Program-made: the position numbers and the translations under genes
The notes under the pieces: model-generated
The model's input: only the letters and a program-made list of their open reading frames with translations
Database searches by the model: none
Told to the model about the DNA's origin: nothing
Shown: in pieces, positions 1-6,623 of the stretch
Layout of the letters: every line of letters begins with the position of its first letter
Position numbering within the stretch: position 1 is the stretch's first letter
From: Euryarchaeota archaeon UBA259
GTDB lineage: Archaea > Thermoplasmatota > Poseidoniia > Poseidoniales > Poseidoniaceae
NCBI GenBank assembly: GCA_002506275.1
Contig: DAXG01000014.1
Location: forward strand, 1-47,028
Direction: 5' to 3'
Length of the DNA stretch: 47,028 nt

Positions 1-99
1 TTTCCACGAATTGATGTACTTTCACCGCATACCCGCATGATATGGAAGTTTTCATGACGATACTCACAGGTTGAAAGGGGATGACCTCTTGCTCTTATT

Positions 100-597
100 G
101 TGTCGCGTATTCTGATAGTGGCTGCTTCGACGGGTAAAAACCTCGAACTCGCTCAGAAATTCAAGCATTCCTTGGAAGTGAAAGGACACGAAGGTACGGT
201 TGTCGACTTGTGTACGCTCAACGCTCCAATGTACACACCTTTAGCAGAGAAGGAGTTATCCGACCTTTCGGTCATTGAACACATGATGGACTTGATTCTT
301 TCAAGCGAGGCAATGATTGTTTGTGCTCCAGAATACAACGGTTCCATACCTCCTGTTCTCAACAACATGATTGCCTGGTTGTCTGTACAATCGAAGAACT
401 TTCGATCGCTCTTCAACCAGCGTACGATAGGGTTGGCTTCTGTAAGTGGAGGCGGCGGACAACATGCTGTAATGAGCATGCGGATGCAGTTTTCCTATCT
501 CGGTTCAAATGTTCTAGGCCGACCAGTCATCATCAATAAAACAAAACCATTCAACCAATCTTCGATTGATGAAATGATTGAACAGGTGATACTATGA
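100..597 (+). CDS. NADPH-dependent FMN reductase family protein
   Basis: A 165-residue flavodoxin-like protein. The N-terminus gives a beta strand followed by a phosphate-binding loop (STGKNLELA, residues 10-18). Residues 77-89 carry the PEYNGSIPPVLNN segment that is diagnostic of the NADPH-dependent FMN reductase/azoreductase family and contacts FMN, and a glycine-rich SGGGG loop lies near residue 116. The family reduces FMN or quinone-type substrates with NAD(P)H in the cytoplasm. The start is GTG at 100; no ATG is in frame near it, and a purine-rich stretch (aaagggg, 74-80) lies 19 bases upstream. It overlaps the pirin gene by four bases (ATGA), so the two are probably translated as a pair, which suggests a shared redox or quinone-related role. 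The physiological substrate cannot be read from sequence. Confidence 0.85.
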   Translation: MSRILIVAASTGKNLELAQKFKHSLEVKGHEGTVVDLCTLNAPMYTPLAEKELSDLSVIEHMMDLILSSEAMIVCAPEYNGSIPPVLNNMIAWLSVQSKNFRSLFNQRTIGLASVSGGGGQHAVMSMRMQFSYLGSNVLGRPVIINKTKPFNQSSIDEMIEQVIL

Positions 598-1439
598 AAT
601 TGGAAAGAACCTTGAAAATGACCGCTCCAACTCACACCGTCCTTGAAGGAGGAGGGTTTCCAGTGCGGCGACCTTCGGCTATGGGTACACTCATGAGCCC
701 ATTTTTGCTCCTCGATGAAATGGGTCCAGTTCATTGGGATCCTGGTCAAGCAATCGGGGCGCCAGCCCACCCTCACCGTGGTTTTGAGACGGTCACATAC
801 ATGATTCAAGGAGCCATGCAACATGAAGACAGTGCTGGGAACAAAGGCGATTTGAATCCAGGAGATGTACAATGGATGACTGCCGGGCGGGGGATCATCC
901 ATTCTGAATTACCCCAAGATGATTTTCTGAAAACAGGTGGCGTATCACATGGCTTTCAAATTTGGGTCAATCTCCCAGCTAAAGACAAAATGATGGAACC
1001 CCGTTACCAAGACATTGATTCTTCTGAAATCCCCAAAGTTTCATCGCCGGATGGCAAAGTATGGGCGAACGTTATCGCTGGTTCAACACTCGGAGTAAAT
1101 GCGGTTATCGATACGGTCATACCCATCACCTACATTCACATGAAAATACAACAAGGCGGAACGCACAGGCAACGCATCGAATCTGGGCTCAACGGTATGG
1201 TTTACGTTTTTGGCGGTACATTGCACCTTGGCGGAAAGCCCGTTCAAGACGGACAACTTGGTTTGATGACTGACGGAGATGAAGTCGTTCTGGAGGCCAT
1301 CGATGACGACGCTGAGTTCTTGATTCTTGCCGGACCGGAACTTAACGAACCGATTGCTCGATACGGGCCGTTTGTGATGAATACACGTGAAGAGATACAT
1401 CAAGCAGTACTTGATTACCAAAACGGTACACTTGCGTAA
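594..1439 (+). CDS. Pirin family protein
   Basis: A 281-residue bicupin of the pirin family, at normal length. The metal ligands of pirins are present: His59 and His61 in HPHRG, and His103 and Glu105 in GIIHSE, corresponding to the two His, His and Glu that hold iron in human pirin. The N-terminal cupin covers roughly residues 15-130 and the C-terminal cupin about 175-275. Pirins act variously as quercetin dioxygenases, transcription cofactors or redox sensors, so the exact role is open. The ATG overlaps the stop of the flavin reductase gene (ATGA), indicating translational coupling. It converges on the Bat-type regulator 47 bases downstream. Confidence 0.88.
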   Translation: MKLERTLKMTAPTHTVLEGGGFPVRRPSAMGTLMSPFLLLDEMGPVHWDPGQAIGAPAHPHRGFETVTYMIQGAMQHEDSAGNKGDLNPGDVQWMTAGRGIIHSELPQDDFLKTGGVSHGFQIWVNLPAKDKMMEPRYQDIDSSEIPKVSSPDGKVWANVIAGSTLGVNAVIDTVIPITYIHMKIQQGGTHRQRIESGLNGMVYVFGGTLHLGGKPVQDGQLGLMTDGDEVVLEAIDDDAEFLILAGPELNEPIARYGPFVMNTREEIHQAVLDYQNGTLA

Positions 1440-1486
1440 CGCAGGACTTCATACGCTGTGATGCAGTGAAGAAGCGCTCCCTTGAA

Positions 1487-2158
1487 TCAAGAATGTGAGT
1501 TATCAATTGTTTGCTTCGACCAAGAATTGATGATCGAACTTTCTGCTGATTGAAGATGTTCTGCAACAGTTCCTTGACGAATTCCGAGTGAGTCTGCTAT
1601 ATCTCGCTGAGTACAGCCTCTCGGCGTTGAATAGTAACCAAGGTCAACTGCTTTTTTCATGACTTCGTGACGACGAGATGGTAGCCGGGGAGCGCTAATC
1701 CAATCCGATGCGACGGTCTTACTGATGCGCATTTTAAGTTCACCAGGTATTATTTTTGAAATCAAATCTCTCGCCTCTTTTAATCCAGCTACAGTTCCTT
1801 GTATTGTCCACATCAATCCGTTTCTACGAGAGAGAGAAGACGGCGATGCAAACCAACAACCTTTGGTACTTTGAACCAAGGCACCCAAAGGTCCTGGCAA
1901 CTTTGCCACGACGTAAGCATAATGATCTGTTTTGAGCAAAACCTCTTCAATTTGAAAACTCAAATCAAGGTCTATTCGTTTGTCGAAGACATCGGGATTT
2001 TCGTACTCGACGAGGAATACATAACTGGCAGGGGAAATTTGAGTGTTTACAGCGCTCACAAATTCTACCTTCGTAAAGTATTCAGTGATGTTCACTCCAG
2101 GGAGGTGCGACCCTTTTTCCAGCGACATTTGGACTTGAAAATATTTTAGCCCGTCCAC
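1487..2158 (-). CDS. Bacterio-opsin activator (Bat)-type HTH transcriptional regulator
   Basis: A 223-residue protein whose C-terminal ~55 residues match the HTH_10 (bacterio-opsin activator) domain: a segment reading LGYYSTPRG, then RDIADSLGI-RQGTVAEHLQ as the helix-turn-helix, then a final helix of the kind that follows it. The N-terminal ~150 residues form an alpha/beta sensor-like region without a motif I recognise. These are archaeal one-component regulators that bind DNA. The listed start is GTG at 2158; an ATG at 2128 (MSLEKG) would remove ten residues. The gene is divergent from mscS and convergent with the flavin reductase-pirin pair, either of which could be a target; that is inference. 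Confidence 0.8.
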   Translation of the reverse strand: MDGLKYFQVQMSLEKGSHLPGVNITEYFTKVEFVSAVNTQISPASYVFLVEYENPDVFDKRIDLDLSFQIEEVLLKTDHYAYVVAKLPGPLGALVQSTKGCWFASPSSLSRRNGLMWTIQGTVAGLKEARDLISKIIPGELKMRISKTVASDWISAPRLPSRRHEVMKKAVDLGYYSTPRGCTQRDIADSLGIRQGTVAEHLQSAESSIINSWSKQTIDNSHS

Positions 2159-2284
2159 AAGTATACCCCGTTATAACAGGCTATTGGATGGTAGAATATA
2201 ATTTGACCCGTTCTTTATACGCTTCAAGTAAAATTTCTATGGGGTAGATTTGTAAAGGTAGGGCTAGGGAGCAAACTGATTGAC
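2159..2284. promoter_or_regulatory. Divergent promoter region between bat-type regulator and mscS
   Basis: This 126-base spacer separates divergent start codons and is AT-rich. It has several TATA-like elements: ttataa at 2171-2176, aatataatt near 2195 and tttatac at 2214-2220. Archaeal TATA boxes sit about 25 bases before the transcript start, so both genes can be served from here. Which box drives which gene cannot be decided by eye. Confidence 0.45.
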
Positions 2285-3592
2285 ATGTCTACAGTGGACG
2301 AGTACCTCGAACAAATTGAAGCATTGGACACCCTCCCTAAGGTTGGTCTGTGTGTCGGTTTGATGGTTTTAGCGCTTGCTTTTTGCAAGTATTTTGTCCT
2401 ACGGCCTTTCCGTAATTTAGTGACTCGGTCAAAGGCTCAATGGGACGATGCTCTCATTGTACCACTCTCGAACCGACTTTACTTCTTCGTCGTTGTGGCT
2501 GGCCTTCAATTATCCGGAGTTTGGGTTACCGACTCAGATTCGGAGTTGCTTGAATCTCTGTTTCCGTACTTTAGCGTCATCTACATAATGACGACAACCT
2601 CCATCTTGAGCACCGGTATCAAGCACCTTGTCCCTGTCATTCTTGGACGTTTCACTGCAAAGTCAAGCGTAACGGTTTCAGGTGGTAATCCTTTGATTGT
2701 GTTCATGTTGCGTGCAGTCACCTACTTTGTCGGTCTCAACCTTGCGCTCAATGAACTGAACATCGAATTACTTGGTCTGTTCGCTTCATTGGCGGTCTTC
2801 TCCCTCATCATTGGATTGGCCGTTCAACAAACGCTCGGTAACATCGTCAATTCATTCATGCTTGCAGTTGACCGGCCGTTTGAAGTCGGAGACCGTATTG
2901 AAGTCGAGGGCATGATTGGTACAGTTATCTCAATGGGTATTCTATCGACGAAGGTATTAGATCGAGATGAGAAACTGGTTGTTATCCCGAACAATTCACT
3001 TATTTCATCCACACTGGTGAACCACGCTCGTGGTGGTGGCGATGGAATCGCAAGAAGAATTTCTGTAGTTGTCGACATTGGTGTCGACTACCGTGAGAGC
3101 ATTGACCACGTCAAGGTCACAATGCTCAAATTAGCACGAGATTGTCCATACACCATCGATTCACCTGAACCTCGAGTTCTTCTGGTCGAACTTGGTGATT
3201 TCGCTAAGGTGCTCCGATTGTACACTTGGGTTGCTGATTACAGCGATGAATGGGTGACTCGTGACTGGCTGCTTAAGTCGTTAGATGAACGGTTTGAGCA
3301 AGAACATATTCGTATACCGTTCCCAACTGCAGTCGAGCTTTCCGGTGAAGAAGAGGAGATGCAATCCGGCGATGCTCGCTCGAAGGAGAGCCGTCAACTT
3401 GCTGCAAAGCGTCAGATGACCCGTGAAGACAGAAATCTTCGTAAGCAACGAGATGATGCTCGTGAGGAACTCGAAAACATCCAAGAGATGCTACGAGATA
3501 CCGGTATCAGTAAGGAAGAACGTGCTGACCTGGATAACAGAGCAATTGAGTTGTCCAAGACGCTTACCATGTTCGATACCGATGATGATTGA
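2285..3592 (+). CDS. MscS-family mechanosensitive ion channel
   Basis: A 435-residue small-conductance mechanosensitive channel. Hydrophobic segments lie at about 17-40, 64-82, 92-120, 136-155 and 161-179. The last is followed by the amphipathic pore-lining helix (QQTLGNIVNSFMLAVDRPF, about 180-198) and the beta domain signature FEVGDRIEVEGMIGTV, then VVIPNNSLISS, all typical of MscS. The channel opens under membrane tension to release osmolytes. An unusual feature is the C-terminal tail from about residue 350, which is highly charged and predicted by eye to be coiled coil (runs of K/R/E/D with heptad-like L/I spacing), ending in DTDDD. The gene appears monocistronic; a possible hairpin follows at 3692-3716. 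Confidence 0.93.
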   Translation: MSTVDEYLEQIEALDTLPKVGLCVGLMVLALAFCKYFVLRPFRNLVTRSKAQWDDALIVPLSNRLYFFVVVAGLQLSGVWVTDSDSELLESLFPYFSVIYIMTTTSILSTGIKHLVPVILGRFTAKSSVTVSGGNPLIVFMLRAVTYFVGLNLALNELNIELLGLFASLAVFSLIIGLAVQQTLGNIVNSFMLAVDRPFEVGDRIEVEGMIGTVISMGILSTKVLDRDEKLVVIPNNSLISSTLVNHARGGGDGIARRISVVVDIGVDYRESIDHVKVTMLKLARDCPYTIDSPEPRVLLVELGDFAKVLRLYTWVADYSDEWVTRDWLLKSLDERFEQEHIRIPFPTAVELSGEEEEMQSGDARSKESRQLAAKRQMTREDRNLRKQRDDAREELENIQEMLRDTGISKEERADLDNRAIELSKTLTMFDTDDD

Positions 3593-3691
3593 GTGAATCA
3601 TCGGCTCAATTTCAACCAAGGTTGTTTCAGAGTTTTGATCTGAATGTTGGATGGTAGTTTGTTGGATTTAACGTGCGCTCCTCATTAAAGG

Positions 3692-3716
3692 AATCATCAG
3701 CAATGTGGTGATGATT
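3692..3716 (+). terminator. Possible terminator hairpin downstream of mscS
   Basis: Arms aatcatca (3692-3699) and tgatgatt (3709-3716) pair perfectly around a nine-base loop. There is only a short T stretch after it, so termination is a guess based on position about 100 bases past the mscS stop. Confidence 0.3.
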
Positions 3717-3764
3717 TCATACGACTGCTTAGAGTTAAGTGCCTTCTTTCGCTCAAAAGTCGAT

Positions 3765-3775
3765 GATGCTCGTGC
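3765..3775. repeat. Partial copy of tRNA-Glu 3' end
   Basis: The eleven bases gatgctcgtgc recur at 3915-3925, where they form the 3' acceptor end of tRNA-Glu and its immediate flank. The two copies lie exactly 150 bases apart in the same orientation. Short duplications of a tRNA 3' end can be remnants of integration, but 11 bases is little evidence. Confidence 0.4.
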
Positions 3776-3822
3776 GGGTCTCAAGCATTATGCTAAAAAT
3801 GTCGTTGGCAAGAAATGCAATA

Positions 3823-3846
3823 CCCCGTTTCGACACCGAAAAGGGG
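3823..3846 (-). terminator. Stem-loop downstream of tRNA-Glu
   Basis: Ten-base arms ccccgtttcg (3823-3832) and cgaaaagggg (3837-3846) pair with one G-A mismatch around an acac loop. It lies 70 bases beyond the 3' end of the leftward tRNA-Glu. No T-run follows directly, so its role is uncertain. Confidence 0.3.
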
Positions 3847-3916
3847 GTGGATGGGTAAGATTTCAACCGTTTTTTGAGTAAAATAAACGCGTTACTGCGT
3901 GCTATTTGAGTCAAGA

Positions 3917-3991
3917 TGCTCGTGCCGGGATTCGAACCCGGGTCGGCGGGATGAAAACCCACTATGATGGACCTGGCTACACCACACGAGC
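3917..3991 (-). tRNA. tRNA-Glu (anticodon TTC)
   Basis: Read on the minus strand, acceptor arms GCTCGTG and CACGAGC pair completely with discriminator A. The anticodon stem GTGGG/CCCGC (one G-U pair) encloses the loop TTTTCAT, giving anticodon TTC at 3953-3955. The T arm is CCGGG-TTCGAAT-CCCGG. CCA is not encoded and no intron is present. The overall sequence resembles archaeal tRNA-Glu. Confidence 0.95.
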
Positions 3992-4051
3992 GACAGCCTG
4001 TCCACCAACCTCCCCTTGATAATGATTCGCACCATCGAATGTGGTGAGGAT

Positions 4052-4675
4052 TCAATCGACTGTGTCTGAGTCAGTGCTTATTGATTCAAGTTCAATGCCA
4101 GACCACCATTTCCAAACAAACCATGCCAGTATCGAGGCGAGTATCATGCCTATGCCGAGAATGATTTCATTATCGAGAAACCAGTTTATGGAATCAATGG
4201 CAGCATTTCCATAAATACCGATCAAGGCTGCCTCCAAGCCAAAACGTAATCCTCTACCGAGCAATCCAGCGGTGATGAAGGGTTTCTTTTCCATCTCGCC
4301 CATACCAGCCACCCATCCAAAGACCTTGTACGGAATCGGTGAGAATGCAGCAATGAATATTCCAAAGGTGCCGTATCGAAGGGCCAGTGCCTCAATTTTA
4401 TCAAGGTGGGATTGCTTTGAGAACCTCCCAATGAAAGACCTGCCCCATCGCCTTCCAATCCAGTAACCGACAAGCGAACCTGCTACCGATGAGAGAGTGA
4501 CAGTGAGCCACAGCCAAACAACAAGGGGTGTATCTCCCATGGCGTCTGCCAACATCGGTATGTACAGCAAGTCTGGCGGGATTGGCTGGAGAATTGATTC
4601 CGTAAAAGAGAGTACAGCCAAACTCGCAGGGCCAAAGATGTCGAAAAAGTCGAGTATGGATTGCTTCCACGACAT
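4052..4675 (-). CDS. DedA/YqaA-type SNARE-associated membrane protein
   Basis: A 207-residue integral membrane protein. The motif E-S-ILQPIPPDLLYIPM near residue 30 and the G-x-x-x-GYWIGRRWGR segment near 75, followed by FSPIPYKVFGWVAG near 117, are typical of the YqaA/DedA (SNARE_assoc) family, implicated in lipid flipping and envelope homeostasis. About five hydrophobic segments are visible and the tail is acidic. I chose ATG at 4675 (MSWKQS) rather than the longer open frame to 5023, because the extra part lies antisense to nob1 and has no membrane-protein character. The gene is divergent from nob1 with 65 bases between start codons. Confidence 0.85.
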   Translation of the reverse strand: MSWKQSILDFFDIFGPASLAVLSFTESILQPIPPDLLYIPMLADAMGDTPLVVWLWLTVTLSSVAGSLVGYWIGRRWGRSFIGRFSKQSHLDKIEALALRYGTFGIFIAAFSPIPYKVFGWVAGMGEMEKKPFITAGLLGRGLRFGLEAALIGIYGNAAIDSINWFLDNEIILGIGMILASILAWFVWKWWSGIELESISTDSDTVD

Positions 4676-4740
4676 GACATTCGCTCCATACTCATAGCCA
4701 TGAAGGTGTGGGTGTGCGGTGACTTCAAGGAGTGCATTCG

Positions 4741-5247
4741 ATGGTAGTCGTTTTGATGCGAGTCCTCGATACAGCGGCTTTACTTCACTGGCCAGTTCAC
4801 GAACTGAACGGTAACATCTGTTCTGTTGGCCAACAAGCGGAATTGGAACGTGTAAGTCCACAACGTTGGATGCTTGTTCAAGCCCTCGACATTGATTGGC
4901 GCGATGCGGATGCAGCATGGCTGAATCAAGCACGTGAATGCGCAGCACAAAGCGGTGACTTGCCTCGTCTTTCGGACGTCGATATCGAGGTTTTAGCGCT
5001 TGCACTGGGGCTCCAACTTCCACTTGTTACAGATGATTATCGTCTTCAAAACACAATGAAATTTTCGGGGCGCGAGTCGACCTCGGTCGATACCAAAGGA
5101 GCGAAGCAAGTTTGGACTTGGATTCGGCGTTGCACTGGCTGCCGACATACGACGGAAGTGCCCGAGGACGTAGCACGCTCAAAGAAAGGAAATGTTGGTG
5201 ACTGTGACCGATGCGGCGCAGCACTCGTTCTGAAAAGAAAACGCTGA
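4741..5247 (+). CDS. nob1: Ribosome maturation endonuclease Nob1 (PIN domain plus zinc ribbon)
   Basis: A 168-residue protein with an N-terminal PIN nuclease domain and a C-terminal zinc ribbon, the Nob1 architecture. Acidic PIN residues are visible: Asp10 in VLDTAALL, the LSDVDIEVLALAL segment and VTDDYRLQN. Four cysteines (131, 134, 155, 158; CTGC and CDRC) form the ribbon. Nob1 cleaves the 3' end of pre-16S rRNA during small-subunit maturation. The start at ATG 4741 is supported by a Shine-Dalgarno sequence, aaggag at 4727-4732, eight bases upstream; a GTG at 4732 falls inside that element. The stop abuts the stop of convergent tatA with no spacer. Confidence 0.9.
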   Translation: MVVVLMRVLDTAALLHWPVHELNGNICSVGQQAELERVSPQRWMLVQALDIDWRDADAAWLNQARECAAQSGDLPRLSDVDIEVLALALGLQLPLVTDDYRLQNTMKFSGRESTSVDTKGAKQVWTWIRRCTGCRHTTEVPEDVARSKKGNVGDCDRCGAALVLKRKR

Positions 5248-5550
5248 TTATTCTTCAGAACTGTTCGTGAGGGTTTCGAGGGCTGAAGTTTTTCGCTCAA
5301 GTTCCTCAATATCCATTCCCGCAGGATCGATACCCACTGCACGAGCTCGTTCGTTGAGCAGTTGGTTTGGAGTTTTACCGCCTGCTTCAAGGTCAGTGAT
5401 TGTACGTGAAGTGTCCGTGAGTCCTTTTTGGAACTCACCCTTTGAGCGGCCAAGTGCGTTTGCCATCTTCGGCAATCGCTCTGCACCGAACAGAACAAAG
5501 AATAGTCCGACAAGTATCGTTAGTTCAAGTGGTCCTAAACCGCCAATCAT
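5248..5550 (-). CDS. tatA: Sec-independent protein translocase TatA/TatE family
   Basis: A 100-residue protein with the TatA layout: a short N-terminal transmembrane helix (about residues 7-20), the FGxxRLP hinge (FGAERLPKMANALGRSKGEF, 21-40) forming the amphipathic helix, and a charged cytoplasmic tail. TatA oligomers form the pore of the twin-arginine pathway for folded proteins. TatC is not in the window. A GAGG-type Shine-Dalgarno precedes the ATG. The 3' end touches that of nob1. Confidence 0.9.
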   Translation of the reverse strand: MIGGLGPLELTILVGLFFVLFGAERLPKMANALGRSKGEFQKGLTDTSRTITDLEAGGKTPNQLLNERARAVGIDPAGMDIEELERKTSALETLTNSSEE

Positions 5551-5621
5551 GCTTCTTCCTCAGTGTGTGCACGGCGTGGGTAGTGTTGAACTCTTCGGCC
5601 GAACATTCCCTTTTTCTTCTA

Positions 5622-5873
5622 TTAGCCGCCAGAAACTGGAGGCAACAGTGCTAATTCATCTCCTGTTTGAAGCGTGGTTTCACTGGAGCACTGCACTCCA
5701 TTTACTGCAAAAAGCAGTCCTTTCCACTGCATTGAATGCAGGCCGAGGATAGCTACTGCCTCGCCAATACGGGTGTTCTGAGTGAATTCCAACTCTTTCC
5801 TTTTCCAGCCGAGGGTCTCAGCGAGGGGGCCGAATGTGAGAACGGTGACGCAGAGTACCTTTTCACCGTTCAT
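5622..5873 (-). CDS. MoaD/ThiS-like ubiquitin-fold sulfur carrier
   Basis: An 83-residue beta-grasp protein ending in LLPPVSGG. This matches the MoaD C-terminus, whose terminal Gly-Gly is activated to a thiocarboxylate for molybdopterin synthesis; archaeal homologues (SAMPs) can also be attached to proteins. Residues TFGPLAETLG near the start and LFAVNG are typical of MoaD. ATG at 5873 is preferred. The frame is open to 5921, but that part lacks family character and would crowd the divergent ABC gene. No other molybdopterin genes are in view, so MoaD versus modifier function is undecided. Confidence 0.8.
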   Translation of the reverse strand: MNGEKVLCVTVLTFGPLAETLGWKRKELEFTQNTRIGEAVAILGLHSMQWKGLLFAVNGVQCSSETTLQTGDELALLPPVSGG

Positions 5874-5894
5874 GTTGCTGCTTTGAAGCGGTAG

Positions 5895-5924
5895 TTTATC
5901 AACGCATTCGGTTGTCCTCAATGC
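5895..5924 (+). promoter_or_regulatory. TATA-like box for the ABC transporter operon
   Basis: The sequence tttatc (5895-5900) lies 25-30 bases before the ATG at 5925, the spacing expected for a leaderless archaeal transcript. No Shine-Dalgarno sequence is seen in front of this ATG, which fits. Confidence 0.4.
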
Positions 5925-6623
5925 ATGGGCCCCGTGATGAAAGCGACACGAGTGTGGAAAATCTATCCATCAGGGGAATCTACAGTTCAAGCGGTGAAAG
6001 GTGTCGACGTGAGCGTTGATGCTGGTGAAATGGTGGCCATCATGGGCCCTTCTGGATGTGGGAAAACAACGCTGTTGAACATTCTTTCAGGCATTGATGA
6101 GCCAAATTCTGGCGATGTGCATGTGAACGGTGAACCCCTGTTTGGAATATCTGACAATCAACGTACACGTATGCGGGCTGAGTACCTGGGTTTCATTTTC
6201 CAAGATTTTAATCTCCTACCTGTCCTTTCTGCGGTCGAAAATGTCGAACTACCACTCCTTTTGCTCGGTAACTCCGCCTCAGAAGCACGGGCAGGTGCAC
6301 TGGAGGCGCTTCAGTCTGTTGGACTCTCTGACAGAGCGGAACATCTCCCCTCGGAACTGTCTGGTGGTCAGCAGCAACGGGTTGCAGTCGCACGAGCACT
6401 TGTTCACAATCCTGCGGTCATTCTTTGCGATGAGCCGACGGGTAATCTTGACTCAGTGACATCTTCAGAAGTTCTTGAATTGCTCCACACACTGAACCGT
6501 GAACGCAACACGACTTTCCTCATCGTTACCCACGACCCTATGATTGCTGAACGGTGCACAAGGACATTACAGATGTCTGACGGAACAATTGTTGAAGACC
6601 GGCGTAATGATGAGGAGGAATGA
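5925..6623 (+). CDS. ABC transporter ATP-binding protein, LolD/MacB type
   Basis: A 232-residue ATPase with all core motifs: Walker A GPSGCGKTT (41-49), Q-loop FQDFNLLPVLSA (about 88-99), signature LSGGQQQRV (about 145-153), Walker B VILCDEPTGNLD (about 163-175) and switch histidine in VTHDP (about 203). The NLLPVLSAVENVELPL sequence is characteristic of the LolD/MacB/FtsE group, which powers FtsX-type permeases by mechanotransmission rather than classical import. The ORF allows ATG at 5925 or 5937. The gene overlaps the permease gene by four bases (ATGA), so the pair is one transporter. Confidence 0.95.
   Translation: MGPVMKATRVWKIYPSGESTVQAVKGVDVSVDAGEMVAIMGPSGCGKTTLLNILSGIDEPNSGDVHVNGEPLFGISDNQRTRMRAEYLGFIFQDFNLLPVLSAVENVELPLLLLGNSASEARAGALEALQSVGLSDRAEHLPSELSGGQQQRVAVARALVHNPAVILCDEPTGNLDSVTSSEVLELLHTLNRERNTTFLIVTHDPMIAERCTRTLQMSDGTIVEDRRNDEEE

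Larger units (their letters stand above)
3593..3916. other. Intergenic region between mscS and tRNA-Glu; no gene seen
   Basis: This 324-base stretch has no credible ORF. The only long frame across it runs through the tRNA. It holds a perfect 8-bp hairpin (aatcatca/tgatgatt, 3692-3699 with 3709-3716), a 10-bp stem with one mismatch (3823-3832 with 3837-3846, loop acac), a T/A-rich tract at 3870-3890 that could end the leftward tRNA-Glu transcript, and an 11-base copy of the tRNA-Glu 3' end (3765-3775). Confidence 0.6.

Noticed and set aside
1..99. Search for a gene or promoter at the left edge
   Set aside because: No partial coding frame or clear TATA box could be supported in these 99 bases.
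3580..3780. Possible C/D-box guide RNA between mscS and tRNA-Glu (gtgatga and tgatga boxes)
   Set aside because: C-like boxes are present, but no correctly spaced CTGA boxes or closing stem could be found.
3753..4055. Open frame of 100 codons on the minus strand
   Set aside because: It reads through the tRNA-Glu gene and downstream hairpin; no protein-like composition or start signal.
4676..5023. N-terminal extension of the DedA/YqaA protein to 5023
   Set aside because: It lies wholly antisense to nob1 or in the spacer and has no membrane-protein character.
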